Shown: positions 1-9,006 of the stretch, piece after piece | Layout of the letters: each line of letters starts with the position of its first letter | Numbering within the stretch: the stretch's first letter is position 1 | NCBI RefSeq assembly: GCF_002836945.1 | Contig: NZ_NIJM01000030.1 | Location: 1 to 49,022, forward strand | From: Shewanella chilikensis | GTDB lineage: Bacteria > Pseudomonadota > Gammaproteobacteria > Enterobacterales > Shewanellaceae | Direction: 5' to 3' | Length of the DNA: 49,022 nucleotides | Notes under the pieces: model-generated | Databases searched by the model: none | The model's input: only the letters and a program-made list of their open reading frames with translations | Told to the model about the DNA's origin: nothing | Translations under genes and position numbers: made by a program

Positions 1-311
1 GTCTGCGAGGAGACTTGTCCATCCTCTTTATAGACAAACGCCCTAAGCCAAATCGGCCTAGGGCGGTAAAAATATCAAAGACCCGATATCCTGTTAATCA
101 CAAGGCAGCTCCGCTTAAGTGAACTACGTTGCGGGTATGTCCTGGGGATTTTTGTTTGCTGAACATCCCAGACGGTTTTTATTCGAGTCTGTGAGGCTCG
201 TTAGGTGTTCTTATGCTCCCCATTGGGAAATGACAGATTAGAAGTAAAAAAACCGATGACAATGGCATCGGTTTTTTTACTTAATATGTTTTAACGCAGC
301 AAGTACTCAGT
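1..311. other. Gene-free left edge with hairpins
   Basis: No convincing gene is visible. The stretch holds a strong hairpin at about 39-65 (CGCCCTA arm pairing with TAGGGCG, with inner GCC/GGC pairing), a second imperfect hairpin at about 140-173 (CTGGGGAT against ATCCCAG), and the uraA terminator at 246-278. A GTG-initiated 40-codon frame at 119-241 has no ribosome binding site and resembles nothing I know. The repeated secondary structure leaves room for a small RNA, but I could not match it to 6S, SRP or tmRNA. Confidence 0.5.
246..278 (-). terminator. Rho-independent terminator downstream of uraA
   Basis: CCGATG / CATCGG stem with a short loop, flanked by A7 on one side and T7 on the other, so it can work in both directions. 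It lies about 35 bp past the uraA stop on the minus strand. Confidence 0.85.
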
Positions 312-1565
312 TTAGGTTTCATCTGCTACAGAGTTAACGGTTTTGCTCGTGTGAGGCTTGCTGTTTGGCAGCAACAGGTTCATCAATATGGCTACGATAC
401 CACAAAGGCTGATGCCGGTGAGGCTGAATGAACCTATACCGAAAGCCATACCTCCGATACCGAATACCAGTGTCACTCCAACGATAGAAAGGTTGCGAGG
501 CTCACTGAGATCCACCTGGTGTTTGATTAGTGAGTTGAGGCCCACTGCAGCGATAGAGCCGAACAACAGACACATGATACCTCCCATTACAGGTACCGGA
601 ATGGTCTGCATCAGAGCACCCAGCTTGCCGACGAAGGCCAGCAAAATAGCAGTAATGGCTGTCCAGGTCATAATTCTAGGATCGAAGTTGCGCGTCAGGG
701 TTACTGCGCCAGTGACCTCAGAATAAGTGGTGTTGGGTGGGCCGCCAAAGGCGGTAGCTGCTATGGTGGCAACACCGTCACCTGCTAGAGTGCGATGTAA
801 GCCGGGCTTTTTCAGGTAATCTTTACCGGTAACATTGGAGATAGCCAGAATATCCCCTATGTGCTCCACCGCAGGGGCGATGGCAACCGGGATCATGAAG
901 GCTATGGCGTGCCAGTTAAATTCAGGAGCGACGAAGTTAGGCATGGCCAGCCAGGCGGCTTCGTGTACAACATTGAAGTCCACTATGCCGTAATACAGAC
1001 TCAAGCTGTAACCGACGACAATGCCGGCCAGGATTGGCATCAGCCTCAGCAGTCCCTTGGCAAAGATGGCCACGGCTATGGTAGTCAGGAGTGATGCCAA
1101 AGAAACAAACAGCGCGGTATCTTGGGCAACAATTACTTGGCTGCCATCTCCGCTTTTACCAAGCGCCATATTCACCGCAACTGGTGCCAGGCCGAGACCT
1201 ATGATGATAATAACCGGCCCCACCACTACAGGGGGCAGAAGCCTCATTATAATGCCGCTACCACGCAGCTTTACCACAGAGGCCAATATTAGGTAAACAC
1301 AGCCGGCAGCCATCAACCCGCCCATGGTGGCTGGGATGCCCCAAGTTTGGACGCCATACATAACAGGTGGAATAAAAGCAAAAGACGACGCGAGGAAAAC
1401 AGGGATTTGACGTTTGGTGATCAGTTGGAATAACAGGGTGCCGAATCCGGCGGTAAACAGGGCTACGCTGGTATCGAGGCCGGTGAGCAACGGCATCAGC
1501 ACCAGGGCTCCGAAAGCGACAAACAACATTTGTGCGCCTTGCAGAGGACGGGCAAGGTATTTCAT
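312..1565 (-). CDS. uraA: Uracil permease UraA (NCS2 family)
   Basis: This is an inner-membrane uracil:proton symporter that feeds the pyrimidine salvage pathway. The 417-residue protein is nearly all hydrophobic segments and matches the UraA/NCS2 family along its length. The substrate-binding signatures are visible: AVEHIGD (E234, H235) and NTTYSEVTG (E283, the equivalent of the binding glutamate of E. coli UraA). I start at the ATG giving MKYLARPLQG, because the in-frame 41 residues upstream are polar and unlike the family. The gene stands alone here, without upp directly adjacent, but the uraA-hda neighbourhood is the same as in E. coli. It is transcribed divergently from the DUF2066 gene and ends at a clear terminator. 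Confidence 0.95.
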   Translation of the reverse strand: MKYLARPLQGAQMLFVAFGALVLMPLLTGLDTSVALFTAGFGTLLFQLITKRQIPVFLASSFAFIPPVMYGVQTWGIPATMGGLMAAGCVYLILASVVKLRGSGIIMRLLPPVVVGPVIIIIGLGLAPVAVNMALGKSGDGSQVIVAQDTALFVSLASLLTTIAVAIFAKGLLRLMPILAGIVVGYSLSLYYGIVDFNVVHEAAWLAMPNFVAPEFNWHAIAFMIPVAIAPAVEHIGDILAISNVTGKDYLKKPGLHRTLAGDGVATIAATAFGGPPNTTYSEVTGAVTLTRNFDPRIMTWTAITAILLAFVGKLGALMQTIPVPVMGGIMCLLFGSIAAVGLNSLIKHQVDLSEPRNLSIVGVTLVFGIGGMAFGIGSFSLTGISLCGIVAILMNLLLPNSKPHTSKTVNSVADET

Positions 1566-1776
1566 TTTTTTATCCGTATTGTGGTTAAACCGGCCAATAT
1601 TACCAGATGGCCACAATGTGTGGGGGGCTATTTGCCGTTTCAGATCAAATTTTTCACAATTTCCGCAGCTGAACCCGAGATGAACCAAGAGGCAGGTTTT
1701 TCATCTCCATCGGCTCGCCAAGTGGGGCATATATGATACACTTTTGCCATTCCGACCATTTTTTACCGTCGCAAAG

Positions 1777-2922
1777 ATGCTGAATTCATTTGTAAAGCCA
1801 GTTGTTTTTCTTTCCCTGTTCTGCGCCACAACTTTGGTTCAGGCTGTAGAGGTTAAACAGCTGGATGAAGCTACTGTAGCCGTTGGGTCTAGATCCAGTG
1901 CCGAGAAGAGCAAGGGGCTCAAGAAGGCATTGGAAGATGTTATTTTAAAAAATTCCGGCTCACGCAGCGCTCTCGAAAGTCCTGAGATCCAAGCCAAACT
2001 TGCCAATGCCAATGCCCTGGTCAGTCAATTTGGTTATCTTGATACCGATGAAGGGCTCAAGCTAAAAGCCAATTTCGATCACCGTAAGATAGTCGACATG
2101 TTGCGTAACGCAGGCTTGCCTGTATGGGGCAAACAGCGCCCTTTAACTCTGTTTTGGCTTAGTACGGATATCAACAATGAAAGGGTTATCCTAAGTGATG
2201 ACTCAAGCGCTGAAGAGCGCAAGGCGTTTGCCGATGCCTCAATGGAACGTGGTGTGCCGCTGATGTTTCCTTTGATGGATCTTGATGATTTGATGCGTAT
2301 CAATGTCAATGACGTGCGCGGTTTGTTTGCCGATACTGTTGCTACGGCCTCCGCTCGCTATCAGGCTGACTTCTTTGCGATGGGCGCACTTGAGGCAAAT
2401 GGCAGTGAATTCAACTATCAGCTAGTACTTTATCCCAAGACAGATATCAGTCAGTCCTTTGGCCAACCTCTGCTCAATCGTCAGGGACAAGCTGCCAGTA
2501 AAGACGAGGCTGTGGCCGAGATGATGTTGTCACTGTCCGATTACTTTGTTTCCCGTTACGCCATAGCCGACTCGGGGGATGGTTTACTGAGCAAGGTACG
2601 TTTTACCGGCATCAGCCAGATGAAGCAGTTGGTGGAAATTGAGGCATTTCTCAATCAACTCAGCGCGGTGCGTGAAGCAAGCCTTAGCACTCTGCAGGGG
2701 GATAGCGCTACTTTTAAGGTGCAACTCTTTGGCTCGGAAGATGACTTGAAAAACCTGTTGCGTTTGGAGCCTCGCTTATCTGCGGCACAGAGCGGTTTTC
2801 AAGATGTCGCCGACGGCCAGGGCTACGATGGTTTTAACTCATTGCCTCAAGCAACCGAGAACACAGAATTCAACGAGAATGTGAGCCAGCCCCTAGGTCC
2901 TTACCAGTGGCACAGCCGTTGA
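1777..2922 (+). CDS. DUF2066 exported protein
   Basis: The 381-residue protein begins with a signal-peptide-like hydrophobic stretch (from about FVKPVVFLSLF) ending near VQA-VEV, so it is probably periplasmic. Sequence and position directly before hda match the DUF2066 family, which sits at this site in Shewanella and relatives. The function is unknown; the family name is all that can be supported. I chose the ATG at 1777 because it places the signal peptide at the N-terminus. An in-frame TTG at 1744 would add 11 residues ahead of it. No strong ribosome binding site precedes either start. It probably shares a transcript with hda, 77 bp downstream. Confidence 0.8.
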   Translation: MLNSFVKPVVFLSLFCATTLVQAVEVKQLDEATVAVGSRSSAEKSKGLKKALEDVILKNSGSRSALESPEIQAKLANANALVSQFGYLDTDEGLKLKANFDHRKIVDMLRNAGLPVWGKQRPLTLFWLSTDINNERVILSDDSSAEERKAFADASMERGVPLMFPLMDLDDLMRINVNDVRGLFADTVATASARYQADFFAMGALEANGSEFNYQLVLYPKTDISQSFGQPLLNRQGQAASKDEAVAEMMLSLSDYFVSRYAIADSGDGLLSKVRFTGISQMKQLVEIEAFLNQLSAVREASLSTLQGDSATFKVQLFGSEDDLKNLLRLEPRLSAAQSGFQDVADGQGYDGFNSLPQATENTEFNENVSQPLGPYQWHSR

Positions 2923-2999
2923 GGTTTTAACCGCGGCGCCAGTCATGCTAGACTTGGCGCCCGCATTTTTTGATTGACCGCGATTGGGAACGACCCTGA

Positions 3000-3710
3000 G
3001 TGACACAAAACTCACCCTTGCAACTTTCACTGCCCGTTCACTTGCCGGACGATGAGACTTTTAACAGTTACTATCCTGCGGCAGGAAACGATGAACTTAT
3101 CCAGACCCTGAGGGCCTGTGCTGAAGGCCACAGCCAGGGGGCTGTTTATTTATGGGGACCGGTAAAATCGGGAAGAACCCATTTGATGCACGCCGCCTGT
3201 GCCCACGCTAATGAATTGGAACGCAGCAGTTTTTACATTCCTCTGGGTATTCATGCTAGTATCTCCACCGCTTTACTCGAAGGGTTGGAGCAACTCGATC
3301 TGGTTTGTATCGATGATGTCGATGCCATAGCCGGTCATCCTTTATGGGAAGAGGCGATATTCGATCTTTATAACCGGGTAGCCGAACAGAAACATTGCGC
3401 TCTGGTGGTCAGTGGCAGTGCTGCGCCCATAGATGCCGGTTTTGCCTTACCGGATCTGGTCTCAAGGATGCAGTGGGGACTCAATTATCAACTCCAGCCC
3501 ATGGCCGATGAAGAAAAGTTGGTGGCATTGCAGCGCCGAGCTGCAATGCGTGGCCTGCAGTTACCAGAAGATGTAGGCCGCTTTCTGCTGAATCGTTTGG
3601 CCAGAGACTTACGAACCTTGTTCGATGTGCTGGACAGGCTGGACAAGGCTTCTATGGTTCATCAACGTAAGTTGACCATTCCCTTTATCAAAGAGATGCT
3701 ACGGCTTTAG
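3000..3710 (+). CDS. hda: DnaA regulatory inactivator Hda
   Basis: Hda promotes hydrolysis of DnaA-bound ATP after initiation, in complex with the DNA-loaded beta clamp, so limiting replication to one round per cycle. The 236 residues match E. coli Hda (233) throughout. The clamp-binding motif QLSLP is at residues 8-12. A P-loop-like WGPVKSGRTH and a Walker B-like CIDDVDA follow, and the C-terminus ends with the family's conserved RKLTIPFIKEMLRL-type helix. It starts at GTG (3000), which directly gives the expected N-terminus. It follows the DUF2066 gene and is closed by a terminator, so the two form a short operon. Confidence 0.96.
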   Translation: MTQNSPLQLSLPVHLPDDETFNSYYPAAGNDELIQTLRACAEGHSQGAVYLWGPVKSGRTHLMHAACAHANELERSSFYIPLGIHASISTALLEGLEQLDLVCIDDVDAIAGHPLWEEAIFDLYNRVAEQKHCALVVSGSAAPIDAGFALPDLVSRMQWGLNYQLQPMADEEKLVALQRRAAMRGLQLPEDVGRFLLNRLARDLRTLFDVLDRLDKASMVHQRKLTIPFIKEMLRL

Positions 3711-3736
3711 TCCTTAGTTCGCTAAAGATAGTAAAA

Positions 3737-3767
3737 GCAGCGCTGCCCTAGAGCAGCGCTTTTTTTA
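3737..3767 (+). terminator. Terminator of the DUF2066-hda unit
   Basis: AGCGCTGC / GCAGCGCT stem with a CCTA loop, followed by a run of seven T, 27 bp after the hda stop. Confidence 0.92.
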
Positions 3768-3789
3768 CAATGACAAACCAAAATAACAG

Positions 3790-5739
3790 TCAGGGTCTGT
3801 TTATCCCCACAGGAGTTCTGTGACGATCGCCACTCAAACGCAGCGGCACTTGAGTCTGTTCACTCTGTTGCTGATGCTGGATATTGCTCTTCGGCGCCAT
3901 TGGCGTGGCTGATATGCCGAGGTTGGCGGCCCAGCTCAGGCCTGGCTGCATCTGCAGCGGCGCCGGCAAACTATCCAGCAGCAGCTGATTATTAAGCTCA
4001 GGCATCATCTCATTCAGCACCAAGCTTGTGCGGTTTCTAAGTTCAATGGCGCCGATACGTCCCCGTTGGCCCCAGTCAACAATGATGCTGTTTGCGGTCA
4101 CGGTTACGGGTTTATCTGTGACTGCCACATCCCGCTGTACCCCAAGGCGATAGCTCATCATGGCTTCTTCAAACAGCATGGCGGCGTCTTCTCTAGAGGT
4201 GCTGTAGTTGTAAAAATCATTGGCTCTGTCGGCAGAGAAGAAGCTGCTGACATCCCCGGGCGAGTATGCCTTTTGGGTGGCTGTGGCGGTTTCACCCATA
4301 AAGCTTACGCTGGCCAGGGCACTCATTTCTGTGCTATTCAGCGGATAGGCGTTGCTGAGTTGATCCGATATCAAGGCTTTTTGCGTCGTGCGCCGGTAAA
4401 AGTCGTCCAACAAAGTCGGCCCCTCAAGGCTTGAATGAACACTGCGCGGGAAAAAGTCATTGGCATGGGCCAACTCGTGGTATAGAAGCGAGGAGAGATC
4501 GGTTGTCAACTCGCTTATAGGGCGGTTGCTGCGCTGGCTGCGTTCACGGTAGAGAGAGGCATAATCGTTGTCTTTGACATAACGCCAGGGGATCAGGAAC
4601 TGCAGCTCATTACCGAAACCGGCACGATAGTCCGGCGCTTCATTGATACTATCGCGCTCGGTTGCCGTCAGCCAAAGGTCTTCCGGATCCAGGTAAATGG
4701 CGCCGGTAACCACCCAGTAAAAGGAAGGACGGATATCGTAGCTTATCACCACGGCGGTGACAGATTGCAATAAAGTGGCAAAGTCACCATGAGTGTCCAT
4801 CTGTTCGATAAAGGCTTCAAAATTACGCCCCATCCAGTCGTGGGATACCAGTACCCGGTCCATTATCACTTCTTTATCACTGATACCGCCGGCGCCTTGC
4901 CCAATCAAAGGTAAGGTGTTGAGCTGGCAAGCGCTTAACTGATTGGAATAAGTGCAGCGTTTTAGTACATCGGCATAAGGTGAGTTACGCCTGTAGGCAT
5001 GGGTGCGAGCAACTGGCGCATCAAAGTACTCTGAGGTAATTTGCGCTTCATCAGTTATCAGTATGCTGACTTCATCGCTTAAGATCTCGCCATTAACATT
5101 GGCGCTGGCTCTCAAGATCACCCCCGTATCCTGGCTAACCTCGGGGGCGACAAATAAAGGACGTTCAAGGTTGGACAAGTCCAGATTAAGATCAGGCCCG
5201 GCAGCAATACACCAGTTGATGTTGTTTGCCGCAGCGCCATTGACTCTATCCAGTCGTACGCTGACATTGTTGCCCTCTACCACCTGATGATCCTGGCGAA
5301 TGTTAAGGCCATTTTCCACTGCCACTGTCAGGCTGACAGTCTCTTGCAAGCTGAGATCATTGCCGCTGACATTCAACTGAAAGCGGTAGTCACCGCTTTG
5401 TGGCGGCACAAACGCCAGCACTGGGCTGTCATTAATGGCTATATCGACACTGGGCCCTGACAATTGCTGCCATTGGAACAGCATATTTCGGCTGTTAAGC
5501 GTGCCCAGAGTGGCAATAACACTACTTTGCTGGCCGGCTAAGTAGTGGCTTTGCAACTTAAAAACCAGACCCGATGCCGTTGTTTGATTGTTGAATTCAC
5601 TTTGTTGCTCACAGCGCGACAAGGCCGGAGGTGGAGTAACGACAGGAGGGATAAGGTCACCACTATCATCGTTGCCACCACCGCCACAGGCGGTGAGTAA
5701 GAGGGTACAGCTTAAAGGGAGGTAAGACAGTATCTTCAT
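3790..5739 (-). CDS. Large lipoprotein with HELAH zinc-protease-like motif
   Basis: The 649-residue protein starts with a lipoprotein signal peptide (LLLTAC, lipobox cysteine C18) followed by a Gly-rich and a Pro-rich linker. The first half reads like Ig/PKD-type beta domains (about residues 50-230). The second half contains LLYHELAHANDFF, with H421-E422-L-A-H425 fitting the HExxH motif of gluzincin/metzincin-like proteases. A third ligand is not obvious to me. The protein is therefore a surface- or periplasm-facing lipoprotein with a possible metallopeptidase fold; catalytic activity is inference. I do not recognise a named family. It is monocistronic, and its tail is Pro/Gln-rich and variable in character. 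Confidence 0.75.
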   Translation of the reverse strand: MKILSYLPLSCTLLLTACGGGGNDDSGDLIPPVVTPPPALSRCEQQSEFNNQTTASGLVFKLQSHYLAGQQSSVIATLGTLNSRNMLFQWQQLSGPSVDIAINDSPVLAFVPPQSGDYRFQLNVSGNDLSLQETVSLTVAVENGLNIRQDHQVVEGNNVSVRLDRVNGAAANNINWCIAAGPDLNLDLSNLERPLFVAPEVSQDTGVILRASANVNGEILSDEVSILITDEAQITSEYFDAPVARTHAYRRNSPYADVLKRCTYSNQLSACQLNTLPLIGQGAGGISDKEVIMDRVLVSHDWMGRNFEAFIEQMDTHGDFATLLQSVTAVVISYDIRPSFYWVVTGAIYLDPEDLWLTATERDSINEAPDYRAGFGNELQFLIPWRYVKDNDYASLYRERSQRSNRPISELTTDLSSLLYHELAHANDFFPRSVHSSLEGPTLLDDFYRRTTQKALISDQLSNAYPLNSTEMSALASVSFMGETATATQKAYSPGDVSSFFSADRANDFYNYSTSREDAAMLFEEAMMSYRLGVQRDVAVTDKPVTVTANSIIVDWGQRGRIGAIELRNRTSLVLNEMMPELNNQLLLDSLPAPLQMQPGLSWAANLGISATPMAPKSNIQHQQQSEQTQVPLRLSGDRHRTPVGINRP

Positions 5740-6064
5740 GGCACGACTCCACTTGGTTGACTGCTTGTTATTGTTTGTTGTTGTTTTATATAAAAATGGT
5801 TGTAACTATTGGGTACTATAGCACGGGCCAGTAGGGTCACCAATAGTCCGGGAGAATGGGAATTTTGTTGCAAACTATGTAGTAGGAGAGTGGTGGCAGA
5901 ACCTATTTGAAGCTCTGACATAAGTTTGGTTAAAGTTTGCCCCAAGGCAAATAAGGTCAAAATTGCGCAGCTTGTTTCATGTCGAATGGGGGGAGGATTC
6001 AAGATTATGGTAAAATCGCCTGTTATTGGTTAGCGAACGAAGATGACTCAGGAGAAACAACAAC
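5740..6064. other. Divergent intergenic region, lipoprotein gene / ppiC
   Basis: This 325-bp stretch separates two divergent genes. The lipoprotein side is AT-rich, with repeated TTGTT units at about 5765-5785. On the ppiC side a plausible -10 (GGTAAAAT, about 6008-6015) and the ribosome binding site AGGAGAAA (6051-6058) are seen. An 88-codon minus-strand frame at 5736-6002 overlaps the lipoprotein start, has no family resemblance and is probably not a gene. Confidence 0.5.
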
Positions 6065-6343
6065 ATGGCCCGAGCTTGTGCCCGACACATTTTGGTTAAA
6101 ACCCGTGAAGAAGCGGAAAAACTCAAGGCCCGGATCGCCAAAGGGGAAGACTTTGGCAAGCTGGCGAAACAATACTCTCAGTGTCCTTCCAAAAAACGCG
6201 GCGGCGATCTCGGGGAGTTTGGCCCGGGGCAGATGGTCAAGGCCTTCGATCAAGTGGTGTTCAAAAAGCCTGTGCTGGAAGTACATGGTCCGGTCAAAAC
6301 ACAGTTCGGTTTTCATCTGATCCAGACTATTTATCGTAATTAA
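6065..6343 (+). CDS. ppiC: Parvulin-type peptidyl-prolyl isomerase PpiC
   Basis: This is a small cytoplasmic parvulin that interconverts cis and trans prolyl bonds. The 92 residues match E. coli PpiC (93 residues) end to end, with the conserved blocks [32 protein letters not shown] and TQFGFHLI. There is no signal sequence or targeting domain, as expected for the single-domain cytosolic form. The start is supported by AGGAGAAA six to ten bases upstream. The gene converges on the broken methyltransferase gene, and the two stop codons overlap by three bases (6341-6342 shared). Confidence 0.96.
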   Translation: MARACARHILVKTREEAEKLKARIAKGEDFGKLAKQYSQCPSKKRGGDLGEFGPGQMVKAFDQVVFKKPVLEVHGPVKTQFGFHLIQTIYRN

Positions 6344-6766
6344 GCTAAAGCCTGCGGCGGTTTTCTGGCAAAGGCTCGATAGCTCTGAGCCGTATCGTCG
6401 GCCAAAGTTCTACAGGCTGTGACTTCATCTTTCAGGTCGACAAAGTCTTCCAGCAGCTCCTGCAATTGCATGGGCGTGTGGTAACACATAGGCGTGCCCA
6501 GCCCTGAGGTGAAACATTTCGCCATGGGGGCGCAAAACTCAGTCAGGTGGAACAAGCAACCCGGCTTAAGCACGCGTTTAAGCTCCAATATGGCGGCTTT
6601 TTGTGCCATTTCAGATGGCATGCAGGTCAAAACGGCGCAGCTCAACACCGCATCCAAACTCCAGTATTCTGGCATCGGGTTTCACCAAGTGGCAGAAGCG
6701 CTGCACATCGATTTCCAGATTGAAATTGACCTGGTTGGCAACCTTATCCCAAAGCTGCGCCGTCAT
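6340..6766 (-). pseudogene. SAM-dependent methyltransferase, internal deletion with frame change
   Basis: The N-terminal frame (from ATG at 6766) reads as a class I methyltransferase start up to motif I, ILEFGCG (residues 34-40), and then stops at 6611. A second frame, from 6675, carries the C-terminal half of such a protein: LDAVLSCAVLTCM (motif IV region), then ELKRVLKPGG-like (LKRVLKPGC) and a tail. The region normally lying between motif I and motif IV, roughly 50-70 residues, is missing. The two halves meet at 6646-6658, where the codons of FGCG and LDAV share the same 11 bases in different frames. The start overlaps the mscS stop as ATGA, so the intact gene was translationally coupled to it. 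A pseudogene is the best reading. Confidence 0.72.
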
Positions 6767-7236
6767 TGCTTATCCTCATCAATAATGGAAACTTTATTGT
6801 TGAGGAACAAAGAGTTGGGAACCAGATGCGTCACGCCTTCATCCTTTACCGTGATATAACGCAGATTGAGATCCACCACAGTCCCCTTGGAGCCGGTAAT
6901 ATCGATTTTATTGCCAAGTTTTATCGGCTTATAAAGCACTATCATAATGCCGGCAATCAGGTTGGATATGGCATCTTTGAGAGCAAAACCCAGAGCAAAA
7001 CCCGTGAGCCCGAGCCCGGCAACCAAGGCGCCAACATCAAAGCCCAACTTGGATAAGGCCAAGACGGCACCGATAAATATCAGTACCACGCGCTGGGAAT
7101 TGGAGATCAAACGAAACGATTCGCTGGCTGCCGAGTCAAAGCGGGCGGCCACTTGTTTCAGGAAACGGTCGATAACCAGGCTGACCACCACAAATGCAGC
7201 AAACACCAGGATTGCCTGGATGACATTTTCATTCAT
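6763..7236 (-). CDS. Short MscS-family mechanosensitive channel protein
   Basis: The 157-residue protein has two or three membrane helices, including the pore-lining-type sequence LVAGLGLTGFALGFALKDAISN. The short beta domain follows (GNKIDITGSKGTVVDLNLRYITV...LVPNSLF), which is diagnostic of MscS. It ends right after this domain, so it lacks the large cytoplasmic alpha/beta vestibule of E. coli MscS (286 residues). Short forms like this occur in the family, so it may be functional as it stands. Gating or osmotic function is inferred from the family. Its stop overlaps the start of the broken methyltransferase gene by 4 bp. Confidence 0.85.
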   Translation of the reverse strand: MNENVIQAILVFAAFVVVSLVIDRFLKQVAARFDSAASESFRLISNSQRVVLIFIGAVLALSKLGFDVGALVAGLGLTGFALGFALKDAISNLIAGIMIVLYKPIKLGNKIDITGSKGTVVDLNLRYITVKDEGVTHLVPNSLFLNNKVSIIDEDKQ

Positions 7237-7498
7237 TCTTCTGCTCCGAATAATTAAATCTTAATCGTTGAAATTTTCAGTTTTCCGCCCCAAATAACCA
7301 AATGTTGAGATAGAAGCAAGAGTCAATCTTTAAGTTTCAGTCACTTACGAAAACTAGGCTCGACGTTTTATCGAGCAATTCCCCTGGTTCTGACTGCAAA
7401 CGGTTTTATACTGCAGAATAGAGTATTTGCTACCAGCGTTATTGTATCTGGCACTCTGGCTGGGTATAAGTGGATAACATTTTGCGAGGACGATAATC

Positions 7499-9006
7499 AT
7501 GAAGGCCGTATCCGAGAACAAACGGGTTTTGTTACTGTTGCTGTTACCTGTTGTTCTCTTGCTGCTATCAGCGGAGTTATTACTAAGGCCAGTGACCTCT
7601 ATAATAGTCAAAAATCAGTTCAAGCTCATGGAAGAGTACCTTAGTCAGAGACAGCACTCTATCAATGACATTATTCTCCACCAAGTACCAGAGTTTCATT
7701 TTGATTGTGGCCCGCAAGACGCCAAACTATTGCGATCACCGGAAAATTACAATCGCTATTTTCGGGTGATGGGGATAAAAACCAAAACCGGCATGGGCTG
7801 CAGTTCGCTCGGCTCGGATTTACTATTGCCGGATCTTCCCGATGAGGCCTTCATAGGGCGGGGCTTTGGCCTTACCACTACAGGCGCCATGTTCGACACC
7901 GAGCAGGAACTCTTGATTTATTTCAGAAGCAATGGCAATACCGCTTACTGGATTTTGGACAGCAGTTGGATCCGTGAAATTATCAATCTTCCCTGCCGCG
8001 ATTGTTTTTACATAGAGTTTCTACATCATGCCCCAGGTTCCGAAGGGCTGGTATTTGAGCGCGGCAATCGCTCGGTACCCAAAGAATCTCATGTGCATTT
8101 TCTCAGTGTGATGGACAAGCAGCATCAGGTGGAGCAAAAACTCTGGTTTGGAAAGAAACTCGATGATTATGCCAGAGAAAAGATCTTTGTTTATGGTTTA
8201 CCCTTGAGCGTGTTACTCGGAATGCTGCTCGCCGGGGCTTATTGGCTCTATCTGAGCTACCACAGTTCGCTCAAGAGTATGATCCAAAGGGGAATTGCCC
8301 GGCAGGAGTTTATCCCTTTCTATCAACCCATAGTCGATATTAATCAGGGCAAAATTGTCGGTTATGAAGTCCTGGTGCGCTGGAAGAAGGGCAAGGAGTT
8401 TATTCCCCCGGCCGCCTTTGTAGAGCATGCCGAAGCCTGTGGCCTGATCATTCCCATTACCGAATCTTTGCTGCAGCAGGTACTGCAACAACTGCCGAAG
8501 CTGGAGAGCGGTACTTGGGTCAGTATCAACCTGGTGGCAAAACATCTTGAGGAGGCTCATGTCAGTCGCGTGCTGCAACAGCATAATTGGCCGGAGCCGG
8601 ACAGACTTAAATTTGAGATCACCGAACGTTTGCCTATTGCCGACATTGACGCGCCAGGCAGGAAATCGCCAGGCTGACAGAGAGGGGGTACAGCTTTAAA
8701 ATTGATGACTTCGGCACCGGATATGGCGGTTTTAAGTATATTCAAACCTTGGGGATCGACAGCATCAAGATAGATAAGATGTTTATCGATACCATAGGCA
8801 CCAATGATCTCAAGCGTGGTGTGCTGGATGCCATTATCGCCTTTGGTATGGAGTCAGGGCTTGAGATGATAGTCGAAGGCGTGGAGACGGCGGAGCAGGT
8901 GGAGTACCTCAAAAAGCGCGGTATATTCCTGCTGCAGGGATACTATTTCGCCCGCCCCATGCCGGTTGAACAACTGAAAACCGTGAAATCAGATGAAGTT
9001 CCCTAA
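7499..9006 (+). pseudogene. CSS-motif/EAL cyclic-di-GMP phosphodiesterase, one frameshift
   Basis: This is a membrane-bound cyclic-di-GMP phosphodiesterase. The first frame (7499-8677) gives an N-terminal membrane helix, a periplasmic CSS-type domain with cysteines (FDCGPQD, MGCSSLG, PCRDCF), a second helix near residues 230-250 and the start of the EAL domain (FYQPIVD, GYEVLVRW, SINLVAKHL, KFEITER). Around 8651-8655 one base is missing. The next frame resumes exactly with the rest of the EAL domain: KIDDFGTGYGG, IKIDKMFI, VEGVETAEQ, LLQGYYFARPM, ending at 9006. All catalytic and metal-binding residues are present across the two frames, which points to a very recent mutation or a sequencing error. 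GAGGA precedes the ATG. The stop overlaps the next start as TAATG. Confidence 0.85.

Noticed and set aside
119..241. 40-codon frame from GTG in the left gene-free stretch
   Set aside because: No ribosome binding site and no known small protein resembles it.
30..245. 6S RNA, SRP RNA or tmRNA at the left edge
   Set aside because: Compared by memory with the E. coli forms; no shared core motifs were found on either strand.
5736..6002. 88-codon minus-strand frame upstream of the lipoprotein gene
   Set aside because: Low complexity, no recognisable family, and it covers the promoter region of two divergent genes.
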